64,000 bases of DNA from Gaiellasilicea sp033857955 (GTDB taxonomy: Bacteria; Actinomycetota; Thermoleophilia; Gaiellales; Gaiellaceae), in the NCBI GenBank assembly GCA_033857955.1, contig JAWVCW010000033.1, positions 1 to 64,000 on the forward strand. The letters are read 5' to 3'. The stretch's first letter is position 1. The number at the start of each line of letters is the position of its first letter. The notes under the pieces are model-generated. The model saw only the letters and a list, made by a program, of their open reading frames with translations, was not told the DNA's origin and searched no databases. Both the position numbers and the translations under genes were made by a program. Positions 24,968 to 33,247 of this stretch are shown piece after piece.

Positions 24968-25298
24968 CGGTCCGTCCCTTCTGGATCTGTCGGAGATGTT
25001 CGTCGAGGCGGTCGAGGCTGCCCTCCCAGAACTGCCGGTAGTGCTCCAGCCAGTCGGCCGCGTCCTCCAGTGGAGCGGCCTTCAGCCGGCACGGTCGCCA
25101 CTGGGCGTCGCGACCGCGTGTGATCAGCCCGGCGTGCTCGAGCACCTTGAGATGCTTGGAGATTGCCGGCAGGCTGACTGCGAACGGCGCCGCCACCTCG
25201 GTGACGGTCGCCTCCCCCTTTGCGAGCCCGGCGAGGATCGCGCGACGAGTCGGATCGGAGAGCGCTGCGAACGTCCGGTTGAGCTGGTCGGTGGTCAT
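24960..25298 (-). CDS. ArsR-family winged-helix regulator
   Basis: 112 residues: LNRTFAALSDPTRRAILAGLAKGEATVTEVAAPFAVSLPAISKHLKVLEHAGLITRGRD is a textbook ArsR DNA-binding domain. WRPCRLKAAPLEDAADWLEHYRQFWEGSLDRLDEHL forms the C-terminal helix of the SdpR-like subgroup. No metal-binding Cys cluster is visible. GAAGGAGC precedes the ATG. It is followed by the overlapping AHSA1 gene and preceded by an AT-rich inverted repeat. Confidence 0.92.
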   Translation of the reverse strand: MTTDQLNRTFAALSDPTRRAILAGLAKGEATVTEVAAPFAVSLPAISKHLKVLEHAGLITRGRDAQWRPCRLKAAPLEDAADWLEHYRQFWEGSLDRLDEHLRQIQKGRTDE

Positions 25299-25307
25299 GC
25301 TCCTTCA

Positions 25308-25332
25308 CCACGTAGTGTATTTAACTACATGG
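25308..25332. promoter_or_regulatory. AT-rich inverted repeat upstream of arsR-like gene
   Basis: CCACGTAGT-7 nt-ACTACATGG (8 of 9 bases match) sits 10-34 bases upstream of the regulator start, in an AT-rich pocket (GTATTTAACTACATGGTAAAATATACAC) that stands out from the GC-rich surroundings. It probably contains the promoter and the operator for autoregulation. Confidence 0.6.
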
Positions 25333-25353
25333 TAAAATATACACAACCGCCGG

Positions 25354-26544
25354 TCACACGGCGATCGTGAGGCTCTCGATGTCCTTTGGATACGAGGTGA
25401 GGACGTCGATCCCGTCGGGGGTGACGACCACCGTGTCGGAATGACGGAAGCCGCCGACCTCGCTCGAGTAAAGGCCGGGCTCGATCGTGAACACCATGCC
25501 GGGCTCGATCTGGGTGTGATCGCCGACGTCGAGAAACGGCGCTTCGTGGCTTCGCAGGCCGATGGCATGGCCGGTGTGCTGCTTCCAGTACGGCAGCAGG
25601 TCGTTGGCCTCGAAGTAGCTGAGCACCGCTTGGTCGACGTCGGCGCAGGTGACGCCGGGGCGCAGTGAGTCGAAGGCCGATTGTTGAGCGGCGACCATGT
25701 GGTCGAACAGGCGCCGCATCTCGTCGGTGGGAGCGCCGATGATCAGCGCGCGCTCGAGCTCGGCATTGTATCCCCACACCGGGGCGCTGGTCTCGGTCAC
25801 GAGGACGTCGCCTTCCTGGAACTCGATGTTGTGAGCGACGGCGTGCGCCCACGCGCTCCGGAGCCCGATCTGGCCGCGGTATCCCGCCGAGACGCCGTCG
25901 GACGATGCCTGCTGGCCGGCGTACCCTGGGCCGAGCGCCTCGAGCATGGCGAGCGTCGCCTCCTGGCCGGCCCGCACGCTGGCCTCGGCTTCGGTCGCCC
26001 CCGGCCGCGTGTACTGCTGCAGGAGCCGGTGCGCGTGCTCGCACCAGCCGGCGCTCTCGCGGATCAGGGCCACCTCGGCGTCGCTCTTGCGCACCATCAA
26101 GCTCTCGATGAACGGCGCGAGCGGAAGGACGGGCTGCCCGGTGACCTCGCTGAGGGCGGGCCCCTGGTAGCCGAGGATGCCCGGATAGCCGTTCTGGTCG
26201 GCGCCGGTGCCGCCGGTGATCCCCATGTCCCGGAGCACGCGCGCCAGGATGAGCAGCGGATGCTCGGTGCCCGGGTACTCCGGGTAGGACTCGACCCGGT
26301 CGAACTCGGTCTCGGCGCGCACGCGCGCCACCTCGAACTCGGGGACGAAGACCGCCATCTCGCCCGAGGCGTTTGCGACGAACGCGACCGGTCGCTCGGT
26401 CGCCAGAAAGCCGAAGCTCGTGAAGTACTGGATGTAGCTCTCGTCGAAGAGCACGTAGCCCGTCAGCGCGTGGCTTCGGATGTGCTCGAGAAGCGTCTCG
26501 CGTCTCGCCTGGAGCTCTGCCCTCGGGATGCCGGTTGCCTGCAC
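25354..26544 (-). CDS. M24-family peptidase-fold protein with altered metal ligands
   Basis: 396 residues: a creatinase-type N-terminal domain (about 1-160, with GYVLFDESYIQYFTSFGFLATERPVAFV) and the pita-bread M24 domain (about 165-396). Active M24 peptidases bind two metals with D, D, H, E, E. Here the first Asp region reads VTETSAPVWGYNAELERALI (Glu where both Asp should be), the His is kept in TGHAIGLRSHE and one Glu in FTIEPGLY, while the last ligand region is GGFRHSDTVVVT (Ser instead of Glu). The family includes Xaa-Pro peptidases, creatinase and DddP. This set suggests a non-peptidase or altered-metal enzyme. Confidence 0.85.
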   Translation of the reverse strand: MQATGIPRAELQARRETLLEHIRSHALTGYVLFDESYIQYFTSFGFLATERPVAFVANASGEMAVFVPEFEVARVRAETEFDRVESYPEYPGTEHPLLILARVLRDMGITGGTGADQNGYPGILGYQGPALSEVTGQPVLPLAPFIESLMVRKSDAEVALIRESAGWCEHAHRLLQQYTRPGATEAEASVRAGQEATLAMLEALGPGYAGQQASSDGVSAGYRGQIGLRSAWAHAVAHNIEFQEGDVLVTETSAPVWGYNAELERALIIGAPTDEMRRLFDHMVAAQQSAFDSLRPGVTCADVDQAVLSYFEANDLLPYWKQHTGHAIGLRSHEAPFLDVGDHTQIEPGMVFTIEPGLYSSEVGGFRHSDTVVVTPDGIDVLTSYPKDIESLTIAV

Positions 26545-26565
26545 GGCGCCAGCGTCTCATGTTCG

Positions 26566-27447
26566 TCAGCTGACGTGGCTGATGACCCAGTCTCCGAGCG
26601 TTGCTGCGTAGGCCGGATGGAGCGCCGGCGGCTCGCCGCTCTGCAGCCGGTGGTTTGCCCCGGGAAGCGTCTCGATGTCCAGGTCTCCCGGACGGCCCGC
26701 GCGTGCGGCTCGGAAGACGGCGGTGCTCTCCTCCACAGGTGTGACGAGATCCTGCTCGCCGAAGATCGCGAGGAGTGGACATGCGAGCCGTTCGAGGGCC
26801 GGGCGGGGGTCGTGGTCGAGCCAGCGACGGATGAGATCGAGCTCCGCGGCGTCAGCCGGCCCGTGACCGTCCTCGCCGGCGGCTGCCCGGACCGTCTCGA
26901 AGTCGGCGCCGCCGCGCACCAGCGCCATGAGCGCGTCCTGCGTCGCAAGCGCTCCCGCCACCGCGTCGGTGGGAGCTCCGGCGGCAGACATGTGGGCTTC
27001 GGTGGCGAAGCGCTCCTGGCGCGCCATCGTGACGCCGGGGCCCGAGTTCGTGACCACGAAAGCCACCGGGTCGTCGGCGGCCACCTCGAGCACCACCCAG
27101 CCGCCCTGGCTGTGGCCGAACAGGCCGAGCCGTGCCGGATCGACTCCCGGCGTCTCTCGGAGGCAGGAAAGCTGCGTCGCGACGTCGGAAGCCTGCTGGG
27201 CCGGGTCCGTGTCACGCCAGTCGCCGGTCGATTCGCCGACGCCCCGCTTGTCGAACGACGCCGCCGCGATGCTGCGCTCGAGCAGGCCGGCGCGAATGGC
27301 GGGGAAGTAGACGTCGTTGTCGCGATCGGACGGTCCTGACCCTGGAACCATGAGCACGGTGGCGCGAGATTCTCCGTCAGGCCGGTGGAGCGTTCCGGCG
27401 AGCACGAGCTCGTCGTTGGTTGCACGGAGCTGGACGGTGGATGGCAT
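26566..27447 (-). CDS. Alpha/beta hydrolase (serine esterase/acyl-peptidase-like)
   Basis: 293 residues: VLMVPGSGPSDRDND is the oxyanion region, AAASFDKRGVGES the typical strand 4, GLFGHSQGGWVVLEVAA the GHSQGG nucleophile elbow, LLAIFGEQDLVTPVEES the acid, and ETLPGANHRLQSGE the catalytic His. The GSGPSDRD start is typical of cytoplasmic hydrolases of the BAAT/dienelactone-like group. It is divergent from an ArsR-like regulator with a palindromic site between them, which suggests regulation by that protein. Confidence 0.88.
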   Translation of the reverse strand: MPSTVQLRATNDELVLAGTLHRPDGESRATVLMVPGSGPSDRDNDVYFPAIRAGLLERSIAAASFDKRGVGESTGDWRDTDPAQQASDVATQLSCLRETPGVDPARLGLFGHSQGGWVVLEVAADDPVAFVVTNSGPGVTMARQERFATEAHMSAAGAPTDAVAGALATQDALMALVRGGADFETVRAAAGEDGHGPADAAELDLIRRWLDHDPRPALERLACPLLAIFGEQDLVTPVEESTAVFRAARAGRPGDLDIETLPGANHRLQSGEPPALHPAYAATLGDWVISHVS

Positions 27448-27466
27448 CCGCCGACGGTATCATGAC

Positions 27467-27484
27467 CTGAAAGAGTTCTTTCAG
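27467..27484. promoter_or_regulatory. Perfect palindrome between divergent hydrolase and regulator genes
   Basis: CTGAAAGA-GT-TCTTTCAG: two perfect 8-bp arms around two bases, 20 bases from the hydrolase start and 6 bases before the TTG start of the regulator gene. It has the symmetry and size expected for a dimeric winged-helix regulator. Confidence 0.7.
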
Positions 27485-27489
27485 ATAGT

Positions 27490-28062
27490 TTGGAGAAAGC
27501 GACGAGCCGGCCGAAACACGTTGTGCGAGTGACCGATTCCAGAGCGCTGCATGCCCTCGCGCACCCGACGCGAGTCGCATTGCTCGACCATCTGCTGGCG
27601 GTGGGCGCGCGGACGGCGAGCCAATGCGCCGAGGCGGTCGGGGAGTCGGCGTCGAGCTGCAGCTGGCACATGCGGCAGCTCGCTCGCTTCGGCTTCGTCG
27701 AACGCGCGGAGTCAGCCGACGGTCGCGAGCGACCCTGGCGGGCGACGGCGACAGGTTTCGGTTACGAACCGGGGAACGCCGGTCCGGGCGACGAGCGGTT
27801 GGAGCACGCGGTCCTCGCGACGCAGGTCCGAGCCGAGGAGCAGGCCCTGCTGCGGCACCTCGACGCTCGCAGCGAGCTCCCGCCGGCATGGCAGGAGGCA
27901 AGCGTGGTGCATACCTACCACCTGCTGATGACACCCGAAGAGCTCGAGGCCATGCAATCAGGGCTCGATCAGGCGATCCGGCCCTTCATCGCGCTTACCC
28001 GCGGCGACCCGCCGGAGGATGCGCGACCAGTCCGGCTGCACGTTCGCGCGTACCACGCGTAG
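27490..28062 (+). CDS. ArsR-like winged-helix transcriptional regulator
   Basis: 190 residues. The DNA-binding domain is DSRALHALAHPTRVALLDHLLAVGARTASQCAEAVGESASSCSWHMRQLARFGFVE, an ArsR/HTH_20 type. A C-terminal region of about 110 residues contains PPAWQEASVVHTYHLLMTPEELEAMQSGLDQAIRPF, probably for dimerisation or ligand binding. TTG 27490 gives the listed start, but GTG codons around 27523 are equally possible and would place the palindrome in the leader. It likely represses itself and the divergent alpha/beta hydrolase. Confidence 0.85.
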   Translation: MEKATSRPKHVVRVTDSRALHALAHPTRVALLDHLLAVGARTASQCAEAVGESASSCSWHMRQLARFGFVERAESADGRERPWRATATGFGYEPGNAGPGDERLEHAVLATQVRAEEQALLRHLDARSELPPAWQEASVVHTYHLLMTPEELEAMQSGLDQAIRPFIALTRGDPPEDARPVRLHVRAYHA

Positions 28063-28097
28063 CGGAGTCTGATGAACGCGGCAGGCCTATGATTCGG

Positions 28098-28146
28098 CCA
28101 GGCGATGGGGCTCGCCTTCGACCGCCACTTGGCTGATGGCTCCTAC
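28098..28146 (+). ncRNA. Fluoride riboswitch (crcB motif)
   Basis: The leader of the Fluc channel gene carries the crcB-motif core. A first hairpin GGCGAUGGGGCUCGCC (28101-28116) has the AUGG loop. A spacer with ACCGCCA follows, then the conserved tail GGCUGAUGGCUCCUAC (about 28131-28146) that forms the pseudoknot around bound fluoride. The RBS (AAGGAG, about 28152-28157) lies directly downstream, so binding of fluoride probably frees translation or anti-termination of the channel. The match to the consensus and the gene behind it make this firm. Confidence 0.93.
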
Positions 28147-28164
28147 GAATCCAAGGAGTCAGCC

Positions 28165-28539
28165 ATGCCGATCATCTTGGGCGTTGCGCTAGGTGGCGCA
28201 ATCGGTGCGTCCAGTCGCTATGCGGTCGATCGATACATCGAGGCCCGAAGCGACGCGATCTTTCCGTGGGCGACGTTCGCCGTGAACGTGTCCGGCTGCC
28301 TGTTCATCGGACTCATCGCCGCCGCGCTCGTTGACCGCCACCACCTCCCTGCCTGGGTCCGAATCGGCCTCGTAGTCGGGGTCGTCGGCGGCTACACGAC
28401 CTTCTCGACCTTCGCGCAGGAATCGCTCGATCTCGTGGACGCGCGCCACTTCGCGATCGCTCTCGCCTACACGACGGCCAGCATCGTTGCCGGGATGGGA
28501 GCCGTTCTCCTCGGCTCCTGGCTGGGCCGGTCGGTCTAG
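28165..28539 (+). CDS. crcB: Fluoride ion channel CrcB/Fluc
   Basis: A 124-residue protein with four helices, from ATG 28165 after AAGGAG. Family motifs are GGAIGASSRYAVDRYI, FPWATFAVNVSGCLFIGLIAA (the Asn lining the pore), and GVVGGYTTFSTFAQESLDL with the phenylalanine-box region GGYTTFSTF and the central sodium site. It forms dual-topology dimers that expel fluoride from the cytoplasm. Expression is expected to follow fluoride through the riboswitch just upstream. Confidence 0.95.
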   Translation: MPIILGVALGGAIGASSRYAVDRYIEARSDAIFPWATFAVNVSGCLFIGLIAAALVDRHHLPAWVRIGLVVGVVGGYTTFSTFAQESLDLVDARHFAIALAYTTASIVAGMGAVLLGSWLGRSV

Positions 28540-28599
28540 ACGCGCGGGGCGTCGCTCGTGGTGCAGACTCGGCTCGAAGCGTCGTCCTGAGGAGCGGCG

Positions 28600-29874
28600 A
28601 TAACGGAGATCGAACAAGGGCTGCCGACACCGGCTTCCATCCAGCGGATCTACCTGATCCTGCTGCTCGGCAACACGCTGGCGGCGTCGTTCATCTGGGG
28701 GATCAACACGATCTTCCTGCTCGACGCCGGGCTCTCGAACCTGGAGGCGTTCGCGGCCAACGCGTTCTTCACCGTCGGCATGGTGCTCTTCGAGGTGCCG
28801 ACCGGGATCGTCGCGGACACCATCGGTCGCCGGGTGTCCTACCTGCTCGGCACCGTGACGCTGGCCGTCACCACCCTGCTCTACGTCCTGCTGTGGCAGA
28901 TCGAGGGGCCGTTCTGGGCGTGGGCGCTGGTCTCGATCCTGCTCGGCCTCGGATTCACGTTCTTCTCGGGAGCGGTCGAGGCGTGGCTCGTGGACGCCCT
29001 TCACGCAACGCAGTTCGAGGGCAATCTGGAGTCCGTGTTCGGTCGAGGACAGGTCGTCGCCGGCGCGGCCATGCTGACCGGATCGGTCGCCGGCGGCTAC
29101 ATCGCGCAGGTCACGAACCTCGGCGTGCCGTTCGTGATGCGGGCGGTGGTGCTCGCCGTGATGTTCGTGCTGGCGTTCGTGCTGATGAAGGACGTCGGCT
29201 TCACGCCGGACCCGAGCATCGGGTTCACGAGAGGAGTGCGGCGGATCGCGGGCGCGTCGATCGAATACGGCTGGCGGGTGCCGGCGGTGAAATGGATCAT
29301 GCTGGCGTCGCCGTTCACGGCGGGCGTCGGGTTCTACGCCTTCTACGCGCTGCAGCCGTACCTCCTCGAGCTGTGGGGGAACTCGAAGGCGTACGGCATC
29401 GCCGGCCTGGTGGCAGCGATCGTCGCCGGCGCCCAGATCGTCGGCGGGCTCGCGGCTCCCTTGATCAGGAGGCTGTTCCACCGCCGGACCTCGGCGCTCC
29501 TCCTCACCGCGTTCGCGAGCTCGCTGACGCTGGTGCTGATCGGCGTGTTCGAGCAGTTCTGGGTCGCCGTCGCTCTGATCGTGGTCTGGGGGCTGCTGTT
29601 CGCCGCCACGATGCCGATCCGCCAGGCCTACCTGAACGGACTGATCCCGTCGCAGCAGCGCGCGACGATTCTCTCCTTCGACTCGATGCTCGGCTCGAGC
29701 GGCGGGGTGGTGGTGCAGCCGGTACTCGGGCGGTCGGCAGACGTGTGGGGCTACCCGGGCTCGTATCTGCTGGGCGGCGTCATCTCCGCGCTGGCGCTGC
29801 CGTTCATCCTCCTGTCGCGCCGGCAGAATGCACCGGCCGATACCGCCCGCGGCGGAGGCACGACCGAGGTCTGA
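28600..29874 (+). CDS. MFS transporter, apparent ATA start codon
   Basis: 424 residues if begun at ATA 28600. That codon follows a good Shine-Dalgarno (TGAGGAGCGGCG-ATA), and the frame contains a TGA nine bases earlier. No ATG, GTG or TTG occurs before 28780, yet the first helix (RIYLILLLGNTLAASFIWGINTIFLLDAG) is upstream of 28780 and is needed for an MFS fold. The remainder shows the motif A loop GIVADTIGRRVSYLLGTVT and 11 further helices, including GVGFYAFYALQPYLLELWG and SFDSMLGSSGGVVVQPVLGRSAD. The substrate is unknown. Start at 28780 would give a truncated protein. Confidence 0.8.
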   Translation: MTEIEQGLPTPASIQRIYLILLLGNTLAASFIWGINTIFLLDAGLSNLEAFAANAFFTVGMVLFEVPTGIVADTIGRRVSYLLGTVTLAVTTLLYVLLWQIEGPFWAWALVSILLGLGFTFFSGAVEAWLVDALHATQFEGNLESVFGRGQVVAGAAMLTGSVAGGYIAQVTNLGVPFVMRAVVLAVMFVLAFVLMKDVGFTPDPSIGFTRGVRRIAGASIEYGWRVPAVKWIMLASPFTAGVGFYAFYALQPYLLELWGNSKAYGIAGLVAAIVAGAQIVGGLAAPLIRRLFHRRTSALLLTAFASSLTLVLIGVFEQFWVAVALIVVWGLLFAATMPIRQAYLNGLIPSQQRATILSFDSMLGSSGGVVVQPVLGRSADVWGYPGSYLLGGVISALALPFILLSRRQNAPADTARGGGTTEV

Positions 29875-29905
29875 CCATCACGGGGCGAGAGCCGCCGCGT
29901 CGGCC

Positions 29906-30181
29906 TTACCGGACGCCGGCGAGAGCCCGGGTTCCGTGACCCGACCCCTTGCTCATCACGTAGGGGCGGCCGTCGAGCTCGAGGGTGATCGACTCGACAC
30001 CAAACTCGCTCAGCCAACCGTCGAGCCTGCGGAGCACCGCCGCGCTACTCGAGCCGGCCGAGTTCGGAATCTCGAGCACGGGGCCCTCGCTGTCGGGAAC
30101 CATCTCCACCTCGCAATGCCCGCGGAGCGCCTGGTAGAGATGCCATGTCTGGTCGTTGTTGTTCAGCCGGACTCGGATCAC
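29906..30181 (-). CDS. Small hypothetical protein of actinobacterial type
   Basis: A 91-residue protein from GTG 30181, with GGAGGG about eight bases before it. The start MIRVRLNNNDQTWHLYQALRG, then CEVEMVPDSEGPVLEIPNSAG, and an amphipathic C-terminal helix (AVLRRLDGWLSEFGVESITLELDGRPY) resemble a family of short actinobacterial proteins with an RNA- or protein-binding-like alpha/beta pattern. I cannot name it. It is convergent with the MFS gene. Confidence 0.6.
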   Translation of the reverse strand: MIRVRLNNNDQTWHLYQALRGHCEVEMVPDSEGPVLEIPNSAGSSSAAVLRRLDGWLSEFGVESITLELDGRPYVMSKGSGHGTRALAGVR

Positions 30182-30345
30182 GAGCGGTCCCTCCTACATC
30201 GACGACCAGAAAGCCACACTACTCGCTCCTGGGCGCCGCTGCGTTCTCGCTTGACAAGCAGCCCCGGTTTTGAAGAAGCTCATACCGGATCGTTCCCGGT
30301 GTCCTGCGGCGGCGCCTCTAGCCTGAAACAGGGGGGTGGCTCTGC

Positions 30346-31929
30346 ATGACCGAGCAGCTAATCGAGACCCAGGCGCCGTCGTCTCCCGACACGGAGCACT
30401 CGTCCCGGACGTCGCGCAGCGCGGCCGGCTGGGTCGACTGCGCCGTCCCGGCCTCAGTCAAGGAGCTCTACCGCAAGGGCTACACGCCGGTGTCGCTGCG
30501 CTGGACGAGCCTCAAGCCGCTCTGGGAGGCCCGCAACGACCGGCTCGCGCGCTGGCTCGGCGATCCCACCAACAACGAGCGAAGCCGCTGGGTGGCGGCG
30601 ATGCGCAAGAAGGGCAACATCGACCCGGATCTGATCGTGCGTCGCTACGCGGACCAGGAGACGCTGTCGTTCATGATCCTCGGAGATCCCGGCGAGGGCG
30701 ACGATTCGCAGTACCACGTCCTGCGCCCGCTCTACGCGACGGCCGGAGGGACGGCGTTCACCTACATCGTCAGCGACGTCATCTATCCGGCGGGGGACGT
30801 CAACGAGTACGAGGACAAGTTCTTCTGGCCCTACCGCAATCTGCCGGGTCCGATCTACGCCATCCCCGGAAACCACGACTGGTACGACGGGCTGCACGGG
30901 TTCATGACGCACTTCTGCGAAGCCGACGCCGATCAGCGGCCGAAGGCCAGCCCGGGACGCTTCTTCGGGCGCATCCTCCGGAAGGTTCTCTGGCGAGAGC
31001 CCAACCCGATGGAGCAGGACCTCCTCGAGCGGGTCGGGCCGCTGCGGCAGGAGCGCTCCGACCAGCCGGGTCCGTACTTCGCGATGGAGGTGGGTCCGAT
31101 CCTGCTCGTCGGAATCGACCCGGGCATTCTCGGCACGATCGACTCGGAGCAGGGCGCGTGGCTCAAGCGCATCTCGCAGCACCCGAAGCCGAAGATTCTG
31201 CTGACGGGAAAGCCCCTGGTCGTCGACGCCGGCAAGAAGGATCTCGAGATCGACGGCGGCGGCGGCGTGCGGGAGATCGTCGACAAGGCCGAGCACCGCT
31301 ACATCGCCGTCATCGGCGGCGACATCCACAACTACCAGCGCTATCCGATTGCGATGCCGGGAGGGCAGACGGTTCAGCACATCGTCAGCGGCGCTGCGGG
31401 CGCGTACACGAAGGCCACGCACAAGATCCCCAAGGTCAAGGCCGAGGAGGTGGGGTGCGACGAGAAGGAGTTCCGCTGCTACCCGCGCCGGGGCGACTCG
31501 CTGGCGGCCTACTCGCGTCTCTACGACCGTCGTTTCTTCCGCAACAAGGGTTACATGGTCGTCCCGTACACACAGGCGCCGGCGATCATGAAGCGGCTGC
31601 TGGAGGGAGAGGTCGAGCCGTCGCGCTCCGAGGACGCCCAGGAAGAGATCACGCAGCAGGCGTGGAAGGCCGCGAAGCGGATCACGAAGTTCCCAGGGAG
31701 CGGCGGCGCCTTCCATCGCAACTTCTCCGAGCTCCTGGACTGGAACGACCCGCCGCCGCCGCTCTTCAAGAGCTTCCTCCGGATGGAGGTCAAGCCGGGC
31801 GAGCTCGAGCTCCGTTGCTACGCGGCGACCGGCTGCTCGGAGCACTCGGACAACCCGCCGCTCGAAGACTGGCTCCGCGCGAGCGAGCAGCCCGACGGAA
31901 CCTGGAAGTGGGAGGTGTTGCTTGACTAG
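30346..31929 (+). CDS. Calcineurin-like metallophosphoesterase, first gene of the flavoenzyme operon
   Basis: 527 residues. The phosphoesterase signature blocks are visible: LSFMILGDPGEGDDSQY (the first block has Gly where most members have His), TYIVSDVIYPAGDVNEYEDKFFWPY, the strong YAIPGNHDWYDG (GNHD), and IAVIGGDIHNYQRYPI (GGDxHNxxRY). The protein is larger than typical single-domain phosphoesterases, with extra N- and C-terminal segments. It overlaps the first OYE-like gene by eight bases, so translation is coupled. The role in the operon is unknown: hydrolysis of a phosphate ester or pyrophosphate from a lipid or isoprenoid would be in keeping with the neighbours. Confidence 0.85.
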   Translation: MTEQLIETQAPSSPDTEHSSRTSRSAAGWVDCAVPASVKELYRKGYTPVSLRWTSLKPLWEARNDRLARWLGDPTNNERSRWVAAMRKKGNIDPDLIVRRYADQETLSFMILGDPGEGDDSQYHVLRPLYATAGGTAFTYIVSDVIYPAGDVNEYEDKFFWPYRNLPGPIYAIPGNHDWYDGLHGFMTHFCEADADQRPKASPGRFFGRILRKVLWREPNPMEQDLLERVGPLRQERSDQPGPYFAMEVGPILLVGIDPGILGTIDSEQGAWLKRISQHPKPKILLTGKPLVVDAGKKDLEIDGGGGVREIVDKAEHRYIAVIGGDIHNYQRYPIAMPGGQTVQHIVSGAAGAYTKATHKIPKVKAEEVGCDEKEFRCYPRRGDSLAAYSRLYDRRFFRNKGYMVVPYTQAPAIMKRLLEGEVEPSRSEDAQEEITQQAWKAAKRITKFPGSGGAFHRNFSELLDWNDPPPPLFKSFLRMEVKPGELELRCYAATGCSEHSDNPPLEDWLRASEQPDGTWKWEVLLD

Positions 31930-33247
31930 CGCGGTCTTCCAGCCGCTGCGGTTCCGCAACCTGGAGGTCAAGAATCGCGTCTTCCGGTCGAGCATCTCCG
32001 GCCGCTTCGACAACTACGACGGCTCGGGCACCGAGGTGCGCCACCGCTGGGACATGAAGTTCGCCCGCGGCGGCGTGGGCGCGATCATCTCCTCGAACAC
32101 ACCCGTGCATCCGCGCGGGCTGATCGTCCCGAACTACGCGCACCTCGACGCCGACGACAAGATCCCGTTCTGGCGCGAGCTCGGAAAGGGGGCGCGCGAG
32201 TACGGCTGCAAGTACATCGCCCAGATCGCGTACTCGGGCCGGCAGCGCGACATCCCGGGGATCACCTATTCGAAGGGGCTCAGCTCGACGGACAGGCCGG
32301 AGCCCATCCACGGGTTGCCGTGCGAACGGGCGACGGTCGCCCAGATCCGGGAGATCGTCGAATGCTTCGCGCAGGCGGCGCGGCGCGCACGCGAGGCCGA
32401 GCTCGACGGGATCGAGATCCACGGCTGCAACGGCTACCTGATCACGCAGTTCCTCTCTCCGGCGATCAACGACCGGAAGGACGAGTACGGCGGCTCGCTC
32501 GAGAACCGCGCGCGGCTGCCGCTCGAGATCGTCCAGGCGATCCGGCGCGAGGTCGGCGACGACTTCCACATGCAGTTCAAGATCACCGCCGTCGACCACC
32601 ACAACGCCCTCTTTCCCTGGTGGGGGAAGGGGACGAAGATCGAGGACTCGGTCCAGGTCTGCCGCTGGCTCCTGGAGGCGGGGGTGGACGGGTTCCACAT
32701 CTCGTCCGGGAGCTCGTTCCCGCACCCGCGCAACCCGGCCGGCGGCTTCCCGATCGCCGACACGATCCGGTCGTACGACACGATGCTGTCGAGCGGCAAG
32801 AACACGTTCCGGAACTACCTGCTCTTCCGCACGCCGCCGTTCAACAAGGTGTTCAAGTGGGCCTGGGAGCGCTCGGCGAAGCACGACGGGATCGAGGGGA
32901 TCAACCTCGACGAGGCACGCCGCGTGAAGGAGTCCGTCTCCGTCCCCGTGATCTGCGCGGGCGGCTTCCAAACGCAGTCGACGATCGCGACCGCGATCGA
33001 GGACGGCTTCGTGGACGGCGTCTCGATGGGCCGGCCGCTGATCGCGAACCCGGACCTCGTGAACCTCTTCGAGGCCGGGCACGACCGCGCGCCGCGCCCG
33101 TGCACCTACTGCAACAAGTGCCTGATCAACTTCATCGAGAACCCGCTCGGCTGCTACGAGCAGAGGCGGTTCGACTCGCGCGACGAGATGGTGCGCCAGA
33201 TCCTCTCGGTCTACGAGCCGGATCCCGTGGAAGCAATGCCCGCGTGA
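31922..33247 (+). CDS. OYE-family NADH:flavin oxidoreductase with 4-Cys motif (paralogue 1)
   Basis: 441 residues from TTG 31922. It has a TIM-barrel FMN domain: FQPLRFRNLEVKNRVFRS, YIAQIAYSGRQRD, the substrate/catalytic His in DGIEIHGCNGYLITQFLSPAIND (H-x-x-N), RKDEYGGSLENRARLPLE, HMQFKIT, ICAGGFQTQSTI and MGRPLIANPDLV. At the C-terminus PCTYCNKCLINFIENPLGCYE gives C-x2-C-x2-C-x11-C, like the Fe-S site of 2,4-dienoyl-CoA reductase, but the C-terminal FAD/NADPH domains of that family are absent. It probably reduces an activated alkene, taking electrons from a partner. It overlaps both neighbours by 4-8 bases. Confidence 0.87.
   Translation: MTSAVFQPLRFRNLEVKNRVFRSSISGRFDNYDGSGTEVRHRWDMKFARGGVGAIISSNTPVHPRGLIVPNYAHLDADDKIPFWRELGKGAREYGCKYIAQIAYSGRQRDIPGITYSKGLSSTDRPEPIHGLPCERATVAQIREIVECFAQAARRAREAELDGIEIHGCNGYLITQFLSPAINDRKDEYGGSLENRARLPLEIVQAIRREVGDDFHMQFKITAVDHHNALFPWWGKGTKIEDSVQVCRWLLEAGVDGFHISSGSSFPHPRNPAGGFPIADTIRSYDTMLSSGKNTFRNYLLFRTPPFNKVFKWAWERSAKHDGIEGINLDEARRVKESVSVPVICAGGFQTQSTIATAIEDGFVDGVSMGRPLIANPDLVNLFEAGHDRAPRPCTYCNKCLINFIENPLGCYEQRRFDSRDEMVRQILSVYEPDPVEAMPA

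Noticed and set aside
30251..30345. TTGACA promoter before the metallophosphoesterase operon
   Set aside because: A -35-like hexamer is present at 30251, but no -10 element at proper spacing could be found, so no promoter is claimed.
32320..33243. Upstream extension of the second OYE frame
   Set aside because: It is a shadow of the first OYE gene; a GTG at 33244 overlapping the upstream stop gives the family N-terminus.
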